Positions 27,131 to 36,100 of a DNA stretch of 64,000 bases are shown here, one piece after another (position 1 is the stretch's first letter; every line of letters starts with the position of its first letter). Position numbers and translations under genes: made by a program. Source of the DNA: Sphingomonas sp. QA11 (lineage in GTDB: Bacteria > Pseudomonadota > Alphaproteobacteria > Sphingomonadales > Sphingomonadaceae); contig NZ_CP098774.1 in the NCBI RefSeq assembly GCF_028473665.1, forward strand, positions 5,203,501 to 5,267,500. The letters run 5' to 3'. The notes under the pieces are model-generated. The model was not told where the DNA came from. It searched no databases and saw nothing but the letters and a program-made list of their open reading frames with translations.

Positions 27131-28051
27131 ATGACACGAACTGAAAAGAGGCGGGCGGGCCTCGTTGCGCTAGCCGTCTGTCTCTCCGCCGCGGGAACGG
27201 CGCAGGCGCAGCAGATCGCCTTCACCTGGGACGACCTTCCTTCCCATGGCGCGCTGCCCGAGGGCATGACCCGTGTCGAGATCGGGGACAGGATCATCGC
27301 TGCGTGGAAGGCGGCGAAGCTCCCCCCGGTCTATGGCTTCGTCAATGGCGCGCGCACCGTGGAGGAACCTGAATCGACCATGGTGCTCGATCATTGGCGC
27401 GCCGCCGGCCTGCCGCTCGGCAACCATGCCTGGTCGCACATGAACCTCGCGACGCACAGCGCGGCCGAGTTCGAGCAGGACGTGATCAAGGGCGAGGGTG
27501 TCGTCGCCGGCCGGATGAAGGGACTGGACTGGCACTGGTTCCGCTATCCCAATCTGTCGGAGGGCGAGACGCCGGAGAAGAAGGCGGCGGTGCGCAAGCT
27601 GCTCGCCGATCGCGGCTATCGCATCGCCGGCGTCACGATGAGCTTCGGCGATTATATGTGGAACGCGCCCTATGCCCGCTGCGTCGCGAGGAAGGATGAT
27701 AAGGCGATTGCCTGGCTGGAGAAGAGCTATCTCGCCGCCGCCGACGACAGCATCACTTATGGACGCACTGTCTTCAAATCGCTGCTCGGCCGTGACATCC
27801 CCTATGTGCTGTTGATGCATGTCGGCGCGCTGGACGCGGTGATGCTTCCCCGGCTGATCGACCTCTACAGGCGCCGCGGCTTCACGTTCGTAACGCTCGA
27901 ACAGGCTCAGCGCGATCCCTGGTACAAGGGCTATATGAATCCGCGCTTGCCCGACGCGCCGGTTGGGCCGGAAGCGCAACTCCGGGCGAAGGGCCTGCCG
28001 GTGCCCACGCGGCATGATTACGGGCCTGAGCTGGAGGCGATCTGCAAATAG
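27131..28051 (+). CDS. Polysaccharide deacetylase (NodB/CE4), exported
   Basis: 306 residues with a signal peptide ending near AQAQ. CE4 motifs: FTWDDLPSHG (catalytic and metal Asp, D34/D35), GNHAWSHMNLATHS (metal His pair) and WFRYPNLSEGE. It would remove acetyl groups from N-acetylated glycans outside the cytoplasm. It follows the GDSL hydrolase closely. The C-terminal part after about residue 250 is an extra tail not needed for the fold. Confidence 0.88.
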   Translation: MTRTEKRRAGLVALAVCLSAAGTAQAQQIAFTWDDLPSHGALPEGMTRVEIGDRIIAAWKAAKLPPVYGFVNGARTVEEPESTMVLDHWRAAGLPLGNHAWSHMNLATHSAAEFEQDVIKGEGVVAGRMKGLDWHWFRYPNLSEGETPEKKAAVRKLLADRGYRIAGVTMSFGDYMWNAPYARCVARKDDKAIAWLEKSYLAAADDSITYGRTVFKSLLGRDIPYVLLMHVGALDAVMLPRLIDLYRRRGFTFVTLEQAQRDPWYKGYMNPRLPDAPVGPEAQLRAKGLPVPTRHDYGPELEAICK

Positions 28052-28224
28052 GACGCCTTCCAGTATCGACGGAGCCGGGAGATCGGGAAGCGTGGCATCA
28101 TCGTCGCAATCGCGTGCATGTGTCCTCGGGTTTCGGCTATAGGATAGTGTGAGAGTCGTCGGACGGTGGCCTTGCGGGCGCCCGGCCTTTTGTGTTTCAT
28201 CGGGCGCGTGGCACGGGGAATGGC

Positions 28225-30117
28225 ATGACCGACGTCAAGCTTGCCATTGCCGGAGCTCAGCCTGACCAGCCCGGGCCGTGGACCGCGCTTGGCGCCCTGG
28301 GCATTGTCTTCGGAGACCTTGCGACAAGCCCGCTCTATACCTTGCAGACCGTGGTCCAGGCCACGGGCGGCCACTTTACCGCCCAGAGTGCGCTCGGGAT
28401 TCTGTCCCTGATCGTCTGGACGCTCATCGTCACGATTTCGGTCAAATACTGCCTTTTCGTAATGCGGGCGGACAATCACGGGGAGGGCGGCATCTTGGCG
28501 CTGATGTCGCTGGTCGGCGCCAACACCCTGCGCGGCCGGGCGGCGGGGCTGACGTTCATGGGCCTGCTCGGCGCCGCGCTCCTCTATGGCGACGGGATCA
28601 TCACCCCGGCGATTTCAGTGCTGAGCGCGCTTGAGGGCGTCAACGTCGTAACCGACGCGTTCAAGCCGCTGGTGATGCCGCTCGCCGTCGTCATTCTGCT
28701 GCTGCTCTTCGGTGTTCAGCGTTTCGGCACGGCGAGGATCGGTCGCGCCTTTGGCCCGATCATGCTGCTCTGGTGCGTGGTCATCGCCCTTCTCGGCCTG
28801 ACCGGTGTCATTCGTCAGCCACAGGTTCTGCTGGCGATCGACCCTCGTCACGCAATCGATTTTCTCGGCCACAGCGGCACCAGCGGCTTCCTGGTGCTGG
28901 GTGGCGCCTTTCTCTGCATCACCGGCGGCGAGGCACTCTACGCCGATATGGGCCATTTTGGTAAAGGCCCGATTCGTCTGTCCTGGTACGCGATCGTGTT
29001 GCCGGCCTTGCTGCTCAGCTATGCGGGGCAGACCGCGCTCCTGATGGAAAGGGGGACGATCCAGGGCAATCCGTTTTTCGAACTCGCGCCTTCCTGGGCC
29101 ATCTATCCGCTGGTCGTGCTGGCGACCGCCGCCACGATCATCGCGAGTCAGGCGATCATCACCGGTTCCTTCTCGATGACCCGCCAGGCCATGCAGCTGG
29201 GATGGTTGCCGGGCCTCAATATCCGCCAGACCTCGGACAGGATGTACGGGCAAATCTATGTGCCGGTCGTCAACTGGCTGATGATGGCGGCAACGCTTGG
29301 CGTCGTGATCGGGTTTGGCAGTTCCGACCGCCTGGCCGGCGCCTATGGCACGGCGGTTTCCACCACCATGCTCCTCACCACCTGTTTGCTGTTCACGGCG
29401 ATGCGCAAGGTGTGGCGCTGGTCGTTGCCGGCGTCGTTGGTCGTGGCGGGCATCTTCCTGGTCGTCGATATCAGCTATTTCAGCGCCAATCTGCTGAAGA
29501 TCGCCGATGGCGGCTGGCTGCCGCTCACCTTCGGCGCGATCGTGTTCGGCATCATGGCCATCTGGCGGACCGGCATCGATGCCGTCCATGCGAGCCTTGG
29601 CCGATTGTCGGTGCCGCCCAGGCGGTTCCTCGCCGATCTGGATTCGGGCCGTATCTCGCGGGTGCCGGGCACGGCGATTTTCCTGACAAAGGCGACCGAC
29701 CAGATTCCGCCCATCATGATTGATCACGTCAGGCATATGGGCGCGCTTCACCATAATGTGATCGCGCTCACCGTCCTGTTCGAGGAAACGCCGCGTGTTC
29801 CCGACGAGGAGCGCTGCGCGGTCGAGCTGATCGCCACCGACTTCTGGCATGTGACGATCCGGTTTGGTTTCATCGAGATTCCAGACGTCGCCGCCGCGCT
29901 GAAGCGGGTGAAAGGGCTGGGCGGATCAATCGATCTCGACAAGGCCGTCTATTTCGCGATGCGTGATCTCGTCGTCTCTGAACCCAGGGCATCGATCCTG
30001 TCGCGCTGGGCGCTGCCGCTTTTCGCCTTTCTCTACCGCAACGCGGTAAGAGCGGTCGATCGCTTCAGCCTCCCGCCCGCCAATGTGGTCGAAGTCGCGC
30101 GGCAGATAGAAATCTGA
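28225..30117 (+). CDS. kup: Kup potassium uptake protein
   Basis: 630-residue KUP/HAK/KT symporter with 12 N-terminal helices and a cytoplasmic C-terminal domain. The signature GDIGTSPLY reads GDLATSPLY. DNHGEGGILALMSL and GDGIITPAISVLSALEG are conserved. It imports K+ with protons, mainly at low external potassium. ATG 28225 is preferred because the family starts with a short hydrophilic tail and GGGGA precedes it; an in-frame ATG at 28192 is also open. Confidence 0.92.
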   Translation: MTDVKLAIAGAQPDQPGPWTALGALGIVFGDLATSPLYTLQTVVQATGGHFTAQSALGILSLIVWTLIVTISVKYCLFVMRADNHGEGGILALMSLVGANTLRGRAAGLTFMGLLGAALLYGDGIITPAISVLSALEGVNVVTDAFKPLVMPLAVVILLLLFGVQRFGTARIGRAFGPIMLLWCVVIALLGLTGVIRQPQVLLAIDPRHAIDFLGHSGTSGFLVLGGAFLCITGGEALYADMGHFGKGPIRLSWYAIVLPALLLSYAGQTALLMERGTIQGNPFFELAPSWAIYPLVVLATAATIIASQAIITGSFSMTRQAMQLGWLPGLNIRQTSDRMYGQIYVPVVNWLMMAATLGVVIGFGSSDRLAGAYGTAVSTTMLLTTCLLFTAMRKVWRWSLPASLVVAGIFLVVDISYFSANLLKIADGGWLPLTFGAIVFGIMAIWRTGIDAVHASLGRLSVPPRRFLADLDSGRISRVPGTAIFLTKATDQIPPIMIDHVRHMGALHHNVIALTVLFEETPRVPDEERCAVELIATDFWHVTIRFGFIEIPDVAAALKRVKGLGGSIDLDKAVYFAMRDLVVSEPRASILSRWALPLFAFLYRNAVRAVDRFSLPPANVVEVARQIEI

Positions 30118-30273
30118 TGGCGACATCGCACGCCGCGGCGACCGCGAAAACCGTACAGGAGGATGGTCGGCTCAGTGCTTGCAGTGGCGATGCGGGCGAA
30201 CGGGGCAATGGGTGGGAATTTCCGATCACCACACGCAGGCAATCAAGTATAGCGTCCCCTTAGCACCGCATGC

Positions 30274-31278
30274 CTATGCCCGGTGACGGTTCGCGGACCC
30301 GTGGGCCGCCCTTTTCACGAGAAAGGCACGCGGCGTTTCCGGCATCGCCTGGTGCACCCGGTTTCGTCCGGCATGCTTCGCGGCGTAGAGCGCGGCGTCG
30401 GCCGCCGCGAACAGGGCCTCGGCGTCGAATGCATGGGGATCGAGCGTTTCCGCGATGCCCGCCGAGGCGCTCAGTCGCAGCAACTTGTCGCCCCATATGA
30501 TCGGCATCGACAGGCGCTCCAGACCGCGCTCGACGCGCTGTTGCAATGGCTTGTCCGGCGATCCGGGGCCCGTCAGCACGGCGAACTCGTCGCCGCCGAT
30601 CCGGGCGACCATCAGCGCGTCGCTGAATCCGGCGCACAACCGGTCCGCCACCGATTCAAGGCAGGCGTCGCCCGCCGCATGGCCGTGCCGGTCGTTGATC
30701 TGCTTGAATCCGTCGATGTCGAACAGGATCAGCGCACCGAGCGGCGTCATCGGCGCCGCGCAATCGAGGAAGCGGCTCTGGAACAGCTGGCGATTGGCCA
30801 GGCCGGTCAGCGGGTCCTGCTCGGCGATCCGGCGCATCGTTTCAAGCCGGGCCTTGTCCTCGGTGATATCCTGTTTCAGGCCGTAGAGGCGGACAGGCCG
30901 GCGCCCGTTACAGGCCACGTCGGCGGTCAGCCGCATCCAGCGTTCCGCGCCGTCGGTGCGGACGATCCGCGCGTCGAGCGTGAAGGGCCGGCAGCGCGCG
31001 ATCGCATCGGTGCGCAGCCGCTCCATCGTCGCGCGCGATTCCTCGCCGTACATGGAGAGGGTATCGCGCCGGTCGATCCTGGCACCGCGCGGCAGCCCGA
31101 ACAGGTCGTAGGTACCGGATGTCCAGTGCAGCGTGTCGTCCGCCAGGTCGCAACACCAGGCGCCGACCCCCGCCAGCGCCATGGCGCAATCGAGCAGATC
31201 CCCCGATCCTGCCCCTTGCTCGATGCCGGCATGCTGCGCCTGGCGGATCCATTCGAGGCTCACTGCGCGGTTCCCCAC
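30274..31278 (-). CDS. Diguanylate cyclase with N-terminal PAS domain
   Basis: 334 residues, no membrane segment, cytosolic. PAS/PAC region about residues 30-140 (GVGAWCCDLADDTLHWTSGT, VRLYGLKQDITEDK), then a GGDEF domain with DPLTGLANR and an intact GGDEF active site at residues 228-232. The RxxD inhibitory site normally five residues before GGDEF is absent (the position reads FSDA), so product inhibition by c-di-GMP through it is unlikely. No EAL domain. Divergent from the TonB receptor. Confidence 0.9.
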   Translation of the reverse strand: MGNRAVSLEWIRQAQHAGIEQGAGSGDLLDCAMALAGVGAWCCDLADDTLHWTSGTYDLFGLPRGARIDRRDTLSMYGEESRATMERLRTDAIARCRPFTLDARIVRTDGAERWMRLTADVACNGRRPVRLYGLKQDITEDKARLETMRRIAEQDPLTGLANRQLFQSRFLDCAAPMTPLGALILFDIDGFKQINDRHGHAAGDACLESVADRLCAGFSDALMVARIGGDEFAVLTGPGSPDKPLQQRVERGLERLSMPIIWGDKLLRLSASAGIAETLDPHAFDAEALFAAADAALYAAKHAGRNRVHQAMPETPRAFLVKRAAHGSANRHRA

Positions 31279-31585
31279 CGCGCACCGCCTCTACTGCACG
31301 AGCCCTTCATAGCATCAAGCTAAACGGAACTCCTTAACGGAGAGTAAGGATTCGAAGAAATCGGCACGCTCGATGTCGTTTATTCGGCGGGGGTGCCGGG
31401 GCGCGGAATTCGCGCGATGGCCGGCGCGGATCGCACGCCTGCGCCGGTCGTCCGACGCTTCTCTGCTGCAGCGCGGCACATAAATTAAAACTGTAGCAAA
31501 ACAGACTCCGGGACGTCTTGGACAGCCCCTACGCGCCGCGCATCGAGCGGCCCTGACGAGGGGGCCGCCAAATTGGGGAAACACG
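31279..31585. other. Intergenic region with AT-rich promoter-like segment
   Basis: 307 bases between the divergent cyclase and TonB receptor genes. An AT-rich patch around 31480-31505 (CATAAATTAAAACTG) is the best candidate for the receptor promoter, leaving a leader of about 80 bases that ends in GGGGAAACACG before the ATG. A small inverted repeat (CTCC/GGAG) lies near 31331-31345. No gene is seen. Confidence 0.4.
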
Positions 31586-34009
31586 ATGCGCAAATCGGTT
31601 ACGTGCCTGCTCACCGGAGCGGCTTCGGCGGCGGTTCTGGCCGCCATGCCGGCCTGGGCCAGCGAAGACGCCGCGCCCGCCAGCACCGTGGCCGCCGCGA
31701 CGCCGGCCGCCGACGCGGAAACGCCGGCTGAACCCGGCACGGCCAATGACGACATCGTCGTCACCGGGCGTACCACGCGATCGGTCACTCAGGTCACGGG
31801 CGTCGAGATCCAGAAGATCCTGCCCGGCGTCAGCCCGCTGAAGGCGATCCAGACCCTGCCCGGCGTCACGTTCCTGACCGCCGATCCCTGGGGCAACAAC
31901 GAACAGAATATCTCGCTGTTCGTTCACGGCTTCAGCGCGTCGCAGCTGGGCTACACGCTCGACGGCGTTCCGCTCGGCGACCAGACCTATGGCAATTATA
32001 ACGGCCTGTCGCCGCAGCGTGCGATCATCTCCGAGAATGTCGGACGCGTGACGCTCGCTTCGGGCTCGGGCGATCTCGGCACTGCATCGACCAGCAATCT
32101 GGGCGGCACGATCGACACCTTCTCGAGCGACCCCAAGGCGAAGATGGGCGCGACGATCGACCAGACGATCGGCAGCTATTCGACCTTCCGCACCTTCGTC
32201 CGCGTCGACAGCGGCACCTTCGGCAACGGCAATTCGCTGTATCTCTCCGGCGTGCGCCAGGATGCGCGGGCATGGGACTTCAACGGCAAGCAGGGCGGAT
32301 ACCAGGCGAACGGCAAGTTCGTGCACGAGGACTCGACCGGCAAGCTGACCATCTACGGCGCCTATTCGGACAAGACCGAGCCGAACGAGGACGCGACGGT
32401 GATCAACATCTCAAAGGGCGAAACCCCCGATAAGGTCCCCTATACGCGTCCATTCTTCTATCCCGATTTCGCGGGTATGCAGACCTATCTCAGCTCCGGC
32501 GCATACAAGGCCGCAGTCGACAATTACCGCAATTATTACAGCGACGCGCAGCGCACCGACTATCTCGGCTACATCAAATATGACTGGAACGTCAGCGACA
32601 AGATCGTCTGGTCGAACCAGGCCTATTATCATCATAATGACGGCGTCGGCGTGGTCGCCGGCCCGATCGACGTGGCCGGCCTGCCGGGCCTGTTCGCGAA
32701 ATATTTCCCGACGCTGACCGCGGCGCAGCTCAGCACCCAGTTCGGCGGTTCGGGCCTTGCCACGCGCACGACCGAATATCGTATCGATCGCGAGGGTCTG
32801 CTCTCGACCCTCCAGGTCGAGCTCGGCAATCACCAGATCGAACTCGGCGGCTGGTATGAGCATCAGAGCTCGTCGGCGTTTCGCCGCTGGTACGCGCTCG
32901 ACGTCAAGAATCCGAGCTCGCCCTATACGCGGCCGCTCGATCTCGCCGCGCCGCAGATCACCCAATATGGCAGCGAAGTGCGCGTCGACGAAATCCAGAC
33001 GCATCTGCAGGACAGCTGGAAGATCCTGCCCAACCTGACGGTCATCGCCGGCTTCAAGAGCACGTTCCAGCGCGCGAAACAGGCGGTGCCGGTGCAGCCG
33101 ATCCCCGGTTCCTTCACCGGGTCGACCGCGCTGCCCGTGGGCAAGCTCAACACCGACATGGCGTTCCTGCCGCAGGTCGGCGCCCTGTGGGAAGTGAGCG
33201 GCAGCGAGCAGATATTCGTCAACGCGCAGCAGAACATCCGCCAGTTCCAGACGAGCGCGGCCAGCGGCCTTTCCCCCTTCGCGCTGGGCAGCCAGCAGGT
33301 GTTCGACGATTTCAAGGCGACGGTGAAGCCCGAGACGAGCTGGACCTATGAAATCGGCGCGCGCACCCGGCGGTCGTTCCAGTTCGGGCCGATCACCGGT
33401 TTCGAAGGGCAGATCAGCTATTATCACGTCGATTTCAGCAACCGCCTGCTCGCGATCAGCCCGACCACGGTGATCACCTCGATCGCCAGCGGTGCTGCGA
33501 TCCTGCAGAATGTCGGCGGCGTGAAGACCGACGGCATCGACATCGCCGGCACGCTGCGCTTCGGCGAGCATTTCTCGATCTACAACGCGCTGTCGTTCAA
33601 CCATTCGCGCTTCCAGGACAATTACCGGGTCGGCATCGCGCAGACGCTGGTACCGACGGCGGGCAAGAACGTGCCGGGCTCGCCCGACATGCTCAACAAG
33701 ACGGTGGTCTCCGCCAATTACGGCATCTTCGACGTGCAACTGGTCGGTGACTATCTCGGCAAGCGCTATGCGACTTTCACCAACGACCTGTCGGTCCCGG
33801 GCTATTTCACCCTGGCCGGCCGCATCGGCGCCTCGATCCCGCTCTCGAACGGCGCGTTCGTGAAGCGCATCGGGGTTAGCCTGAACGTGACCAACATCAC
33901 CGACAAGAAGGGCGCGTCGACGCTGAGCATCGCTCAGCCGACCAACACCTACAACGCCTTCCCGCTGGCGCCGCGCCAGGTGTTCGGGACGGTGAACGTC
34001 GGATTCTGA
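31586..34009 (+). CDS. TonB-dependent outer-membrane receptor
   Basis: 807 residues with a signal peptide (CLLTGAASAAVLAAMPAWA), an Ala/Pro-rich spacer, DDIVVTGRTTR as the start of the plug, the plug domain (AIQTLPGVTFLTADP, SLFVHGFSASQLGYTLDGVPLG) and a long barrel ending in VNVGF with the terminal Phe typical of outer-membrane proteins. It imports a large or scarce substrate using TonB energy. Neither iron-specific motifs nor a sugar cluster adjoin it, so the substrate is unknown. Confidence 0.9.
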   Translation: MRKSVTCLLTGAASAAVLAAMPAWASEDAAPASTVAAATPAADAETPAEPGTANDDIVVTGRTTRSVTQVTGVEIQKILPGVSPLKAIQTLPGVTFLTADPWGNNEQNISLFVHGFSASQLGYTLDGVPLGDQTYGNYNGLSPQRAIISENVGRVTLASGSGDLGTASTSNLGGTIDTFSSDPKAKMGATIDQTIGSYSTFRTFVRVDSGTFGNGNSLYLSGVRQDARAWDFNGKQGGYQANGKFVHEDSTGKLTIYGAYSDKTEPNEDATVINISKGETPDKVPYTRPFFYPDFAGMQTYLSSGAYKAAVDNYRNYYSDAQRTDYLGYIKYDWNVSDKIVWSNQAYYHHNDGVGVVAGPIDVAGLPGLFAKYFPTLTAAQLSTQFGGSGLATRTTEYRIDREGLLSTLQVELGNHQIELGGWYEHQSSSAFRRWYALDVKNPSSPYTRPLDLAAPQITQYGSEVRVDEIQTHLQDSWKILPNLTVIAGFKSTFQRAKQAVPVQPIPGSFTGSTALPVGKLNTDMAFLPQVGALWEVSGSEQIFVNAQQNIRQFQTSAASGLSPFALGSQQVFDDFKATVKPETSWTYEIGARTRRSFQFGPITGFEGQISYYHVDFSNRLLAISPTTVITSIASGAAILQNVGGVKTDGIDIAGTLRFGEHFSIYNALSFNHSRFQDNYRVGIAQTLVPTAGKNVPGSPDMLNKTVVSANYGIFDVQLVGDYLGKRYATFTNDLSVPGYFTLAGRIGASIPLSNGAFVKRIGVSLNVTNITDKKGASTLSIAQPTNTYNAFPLAPRQVFGTVNVGF

Positions 34010-34019
34010 CGGAAGCCGC

Positions 34020-34045
34020 GCCGCGCCGTCAGCCGACGGCGCGGC
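34020..34045. terminator. Bidirectional hairpin terminator
   Basis: A perfect 11-bp stem (GCCGCGCCGTC / GACGGCGCGGC) with an AGCC loop lies in the 78-base gap between the convergent TonB receptor and TSUP genes. There is no T-tract, so termination may depend on stem strength or Rho. Confidence 0.65.
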
Positions 34046-34087
34046 CCTTCGCCTTGCCAGGTGTAGGCCGGCTCGACCGAGTGACGA

Positions 34088-34861
34088 CTAGAACAGGCTC
34101 CACAACGGGCTGCGCGGGTCCGACAGGAGCTTGACCGTCAGCGCGAACGACATGACGACGAGAAGCGGGCGAACACCCCGGCCGCCAAAGCGAATGGCAA
34201 GCCGGGCGCCGACCTGGTTGCCGGCGACATTCGCCGCGGCCATCCCGAACCCGAGCAGCCACAGCACCTTGCCGCCCACGATCATGGCGGAGAGGCCGGC
34301 GACATTGGTCGCCAGGTTGATGAACTTCGTATTCGCGATCGCGCGCACGAGACCAAGGCCCCCGAGGGCGACCAGGGCGGTCGTCAGGAACGAGCCGGTG
34401 CCGGGGCCGAAGAAGCCGTCATAGAATCCGATGCCGGTGGTGACGGCGGTAAGCCCAAGCCGCCCCAGGCGGGCATGGCGATCGACCTCGCTCATTGGCG
34501 GGGCCAGGAGGAAATAGAGGCCCATCGCGACCAGCAGGACCGGCACGAATGCCGACAGGAGCGAGGGGTCGATATATTGCACGGCCGTCGCCCCGGCGAC
34601 GGAGCCGATGAATGCCCCGGCGGCGGGGATCAGGAAAAGCCGCAGATCGACCTTCCCCGCCCGCAGGAATGTCAGGAACGCGGATGATGTGCCGATGGTG
34701 CTCTGGAGCTTGTTGGTCGCCAGCGCGGCAACCGGCGGCACGCCGGCCGCCATCAGCGCTGGAATGGTCAGCAGCCCGCCGCCGCCGGCCAGTGCATCGA
34801 TGGCACCGGCGACAAAGGCGATGGCGACAAGAAAGAGGATTGCATCGACGGTCAACTGCAC
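34088..34861 (-). CDS. TSUP-family permease (TauE/SafE)
   Basis: 257 residues, about eight membrane helices. GAIDALAGGGGLLTIPAL and ATNKLQSTIGTSSA are the repeated half-motifs of TauE/SafE transporters, and GFYDGFFGPGTGSFL marks the second half. Members export sulfite, sulfoacetate or other organosulfur anions; the substrate here is not shown by neighbours. It stands alone on the minus strand. Confidence 0.85.
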   Translation of the reverse strand: MQLTVDAILFLVAIAFVAGAIDALAGGGGLLTIPALMAAGVPPVAALATNKLQSTIGTSSAFLTFLRAGKVDLRLFLIPAAGAFIGSVAGATAVQYIDPSLLSAFVPVLLVAMGLYFLLAPPMSEVDRHARLGRLGLTAVTTGIGFYDGFFGPGTGSFLTTALVALGGLGLVRAIANTKFINLATNVAGLSAMIVGGKVLWLLGFGMAAANVAGNQVGARLAIRFGGRGVRPLLVVMSFALTVKLLSDPRSPLWSLF

Positions 34862-34954
34862 ACCGGCCCGCTAGCGCGGTTCGACCGCCCGGCAAAGCCT
34901 TACTGCTACTTTAACCCGGCGGTTTGCGAACAAGGGACTCCGAACGTGGCGAGC

Positions 34955-35140
34955 CTATGCCTCCGTGCCCTCAGGTGAATCGCTCAACTGCCTGAGGAGT
35001 GCCTCGGCAAGCGGTTCGGCGCTGATCGGATTCCGGCCGGTGATGAGCTCGACCCCGACCGGGCGGAGGAGCTCTGCGCCCTGTCGCGCGGCACTATCGA
35101 GATGTATATCGCCAATCTGGAAGCCGCACTGAACATTTGA
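34955..35140 (-). pseudogene. C-terminal remnant of a DJ-1/PfpI-family protein
   Basis: Translation of the minus strand gives a run ending ELITGRNPISAEPLAEAL..EGTEA with a TAG stop at 34955-34957. This is the usual C-terminus of DJ-1/PfpI (class I glutamine amidotransferase-like) proteins. Upstream the frame continues through non-homologous codons to a stop near 35156, and no start or catalytic Cys region is present, so only about 55-60 residues survive. It looks like a decayed gene whose 5' part was deleted. Confidence 0.6.
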
Positions 35141-35296
35141 GGCCGAACGTCCGTGCCGTCATTTGAGTATGTGAGCGGTCAACGGATATCCGGATGATTC
35201 TGGGCCTGTCAGGTCGCGTTTACTTCCCGTTCTCGTACTTTCCGTTCTTGCAATGTCGGATCATCGGTGCTGCCCTGGCGCGAACGCGGGAGGGTG
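35141..35296. other. Intergenic sequence without recognisable gene
   Basis: Between the DJ-1 remnant and the lectin gene. It holds a 10-bp palindrome CGGATATCCG (35183-35192). Nothing else was identified. Confidence 0.4.
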
Positions 35297-35854
35297 ATGA
35301 TGCTGCTTTGGACGCTTCGACTTGTGCGGGTAAACGGGATCGCGTTGACGGCGCTGTGGTCCATCTCGGCTGCATCGGCCGATGCCACCGAAATCTCTTA
35401 TTCCTACGATGCCATGGGCCGACTGGTGTCGGTATGCGAAGCGGCCCCGAACGCTGGTGAACTGACGACCTATCAATATGACGCGGCAAGCAACCGGAAG
35501 CGCTATTCCCACCAGCGTGTCGACCAAAGCCTTGCAGTGGAAACCAGTATCCTGTCCCCTAACGGGAAGGTCATGTTCCGCATGCAATCCGATGGCAACC
35601 TGGTTGTCTACGGCGATCTCGGATCAGGCTGGGTGCCGCTGGGGTGGGCGACGAACACGGTTGGCACCGGGGCGAACGTCGCCGCTTTTCAAAGTGACGG
35701 CAATCTCGTTCTCTACGGCCCCAGCGGGGCTATCTGGAGTTCCGAGACCTGGAGCAGTCATTGCGCGACGCTGTCGGTGCAGAACGATGGCAACGTCGTG
35801 ATAAAGAACATCCAGGGCAATATCGTTTGGTCCACCAATACCGGAGGGCATTAG
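35297..35854 (+). CDS. Secreted YD-repeat / bulb-type lectin mini-protein
   Basis: 185 residues. The double ATG at 35297 follows GGGAGG and opens a signal peptide (cleavage near SAASA-DA). Two RHS/YD-like repeats follow (ISYSYDAMGRLVSV and TYQYDAASNRKRY), then a bulb-lectin-like domain with three copies of the mannose-binding QxDxNxVxY pattern: QSDGNLVVY, QSDGNLVLY and the degenerate QNDGNVVIK. It is predicted to be secreted and to bind a mannose-type glycan. One lectin domain on a YD stub is much smaller than tandem-lectin bacteriocins or full RHS proteins. It lies 246 bases before the MNIO cluster; a link is unproven. Confidence 0.72.
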   Translation: MMLLWTLRLVRVNGIALTALWSISAASADATEISYSYDAMGRLVSVCEAAPNAGELTTYQYDAASNRKRYSHQRVDQSLAVETSILSPNGKVMFRMQSDGNLVVYGDLGSGWVPLGWATNTVGTGANVAAFQSDGNLVLYGPSGAIWSSETWSSHCATLSVQNDGNVVIKNIQGNIVWSTNTGGH

Positions 35855-36070
35855 GGTCGCCGCGTCGTAGCCCGCGATAGCTGATCGTGTCCTGGGCTCT
35901 TCCGGGGCAACGACAAATCCGGGAGATGGAACCGAATCCGGCGTAATCCCGGCACCCCAAATTCCCTTTCCCGAGGAAATCGGGGTACTTATCGAAATGC
36001 CACCATTTCCGTTGCTATTTCAATCAATTGACGCGCTTTCTCTCGCGATGAAAACCTCGTCTCCGCAAGA

Positions 36071-36088
36071 ACGAAGCAATTTCTTCGT
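36071..36088 (+). promoter_or_regulatory. Hairpin directly before the ribosome binding site
   Basis: ACGAAG-CAATTT-CTTCGT forms a 6-bp stem that ends two bases before the AAGGGGG Shine-Dalgarno of the next gene. It may tune translation or be an operator half-site. A TTGACG at 36029 could be a -35 element but lacks a good -10. Confidence 0.35.
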
Positions 36089-36100
36089 AAGGGGGACAGC

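Noticed and set aside
35297..35854. LlpA-type lectin bacteriocin
   Set aside because: Those proteins have two lectin domains of about 130 residues each and no YD repeats; this has one domain.
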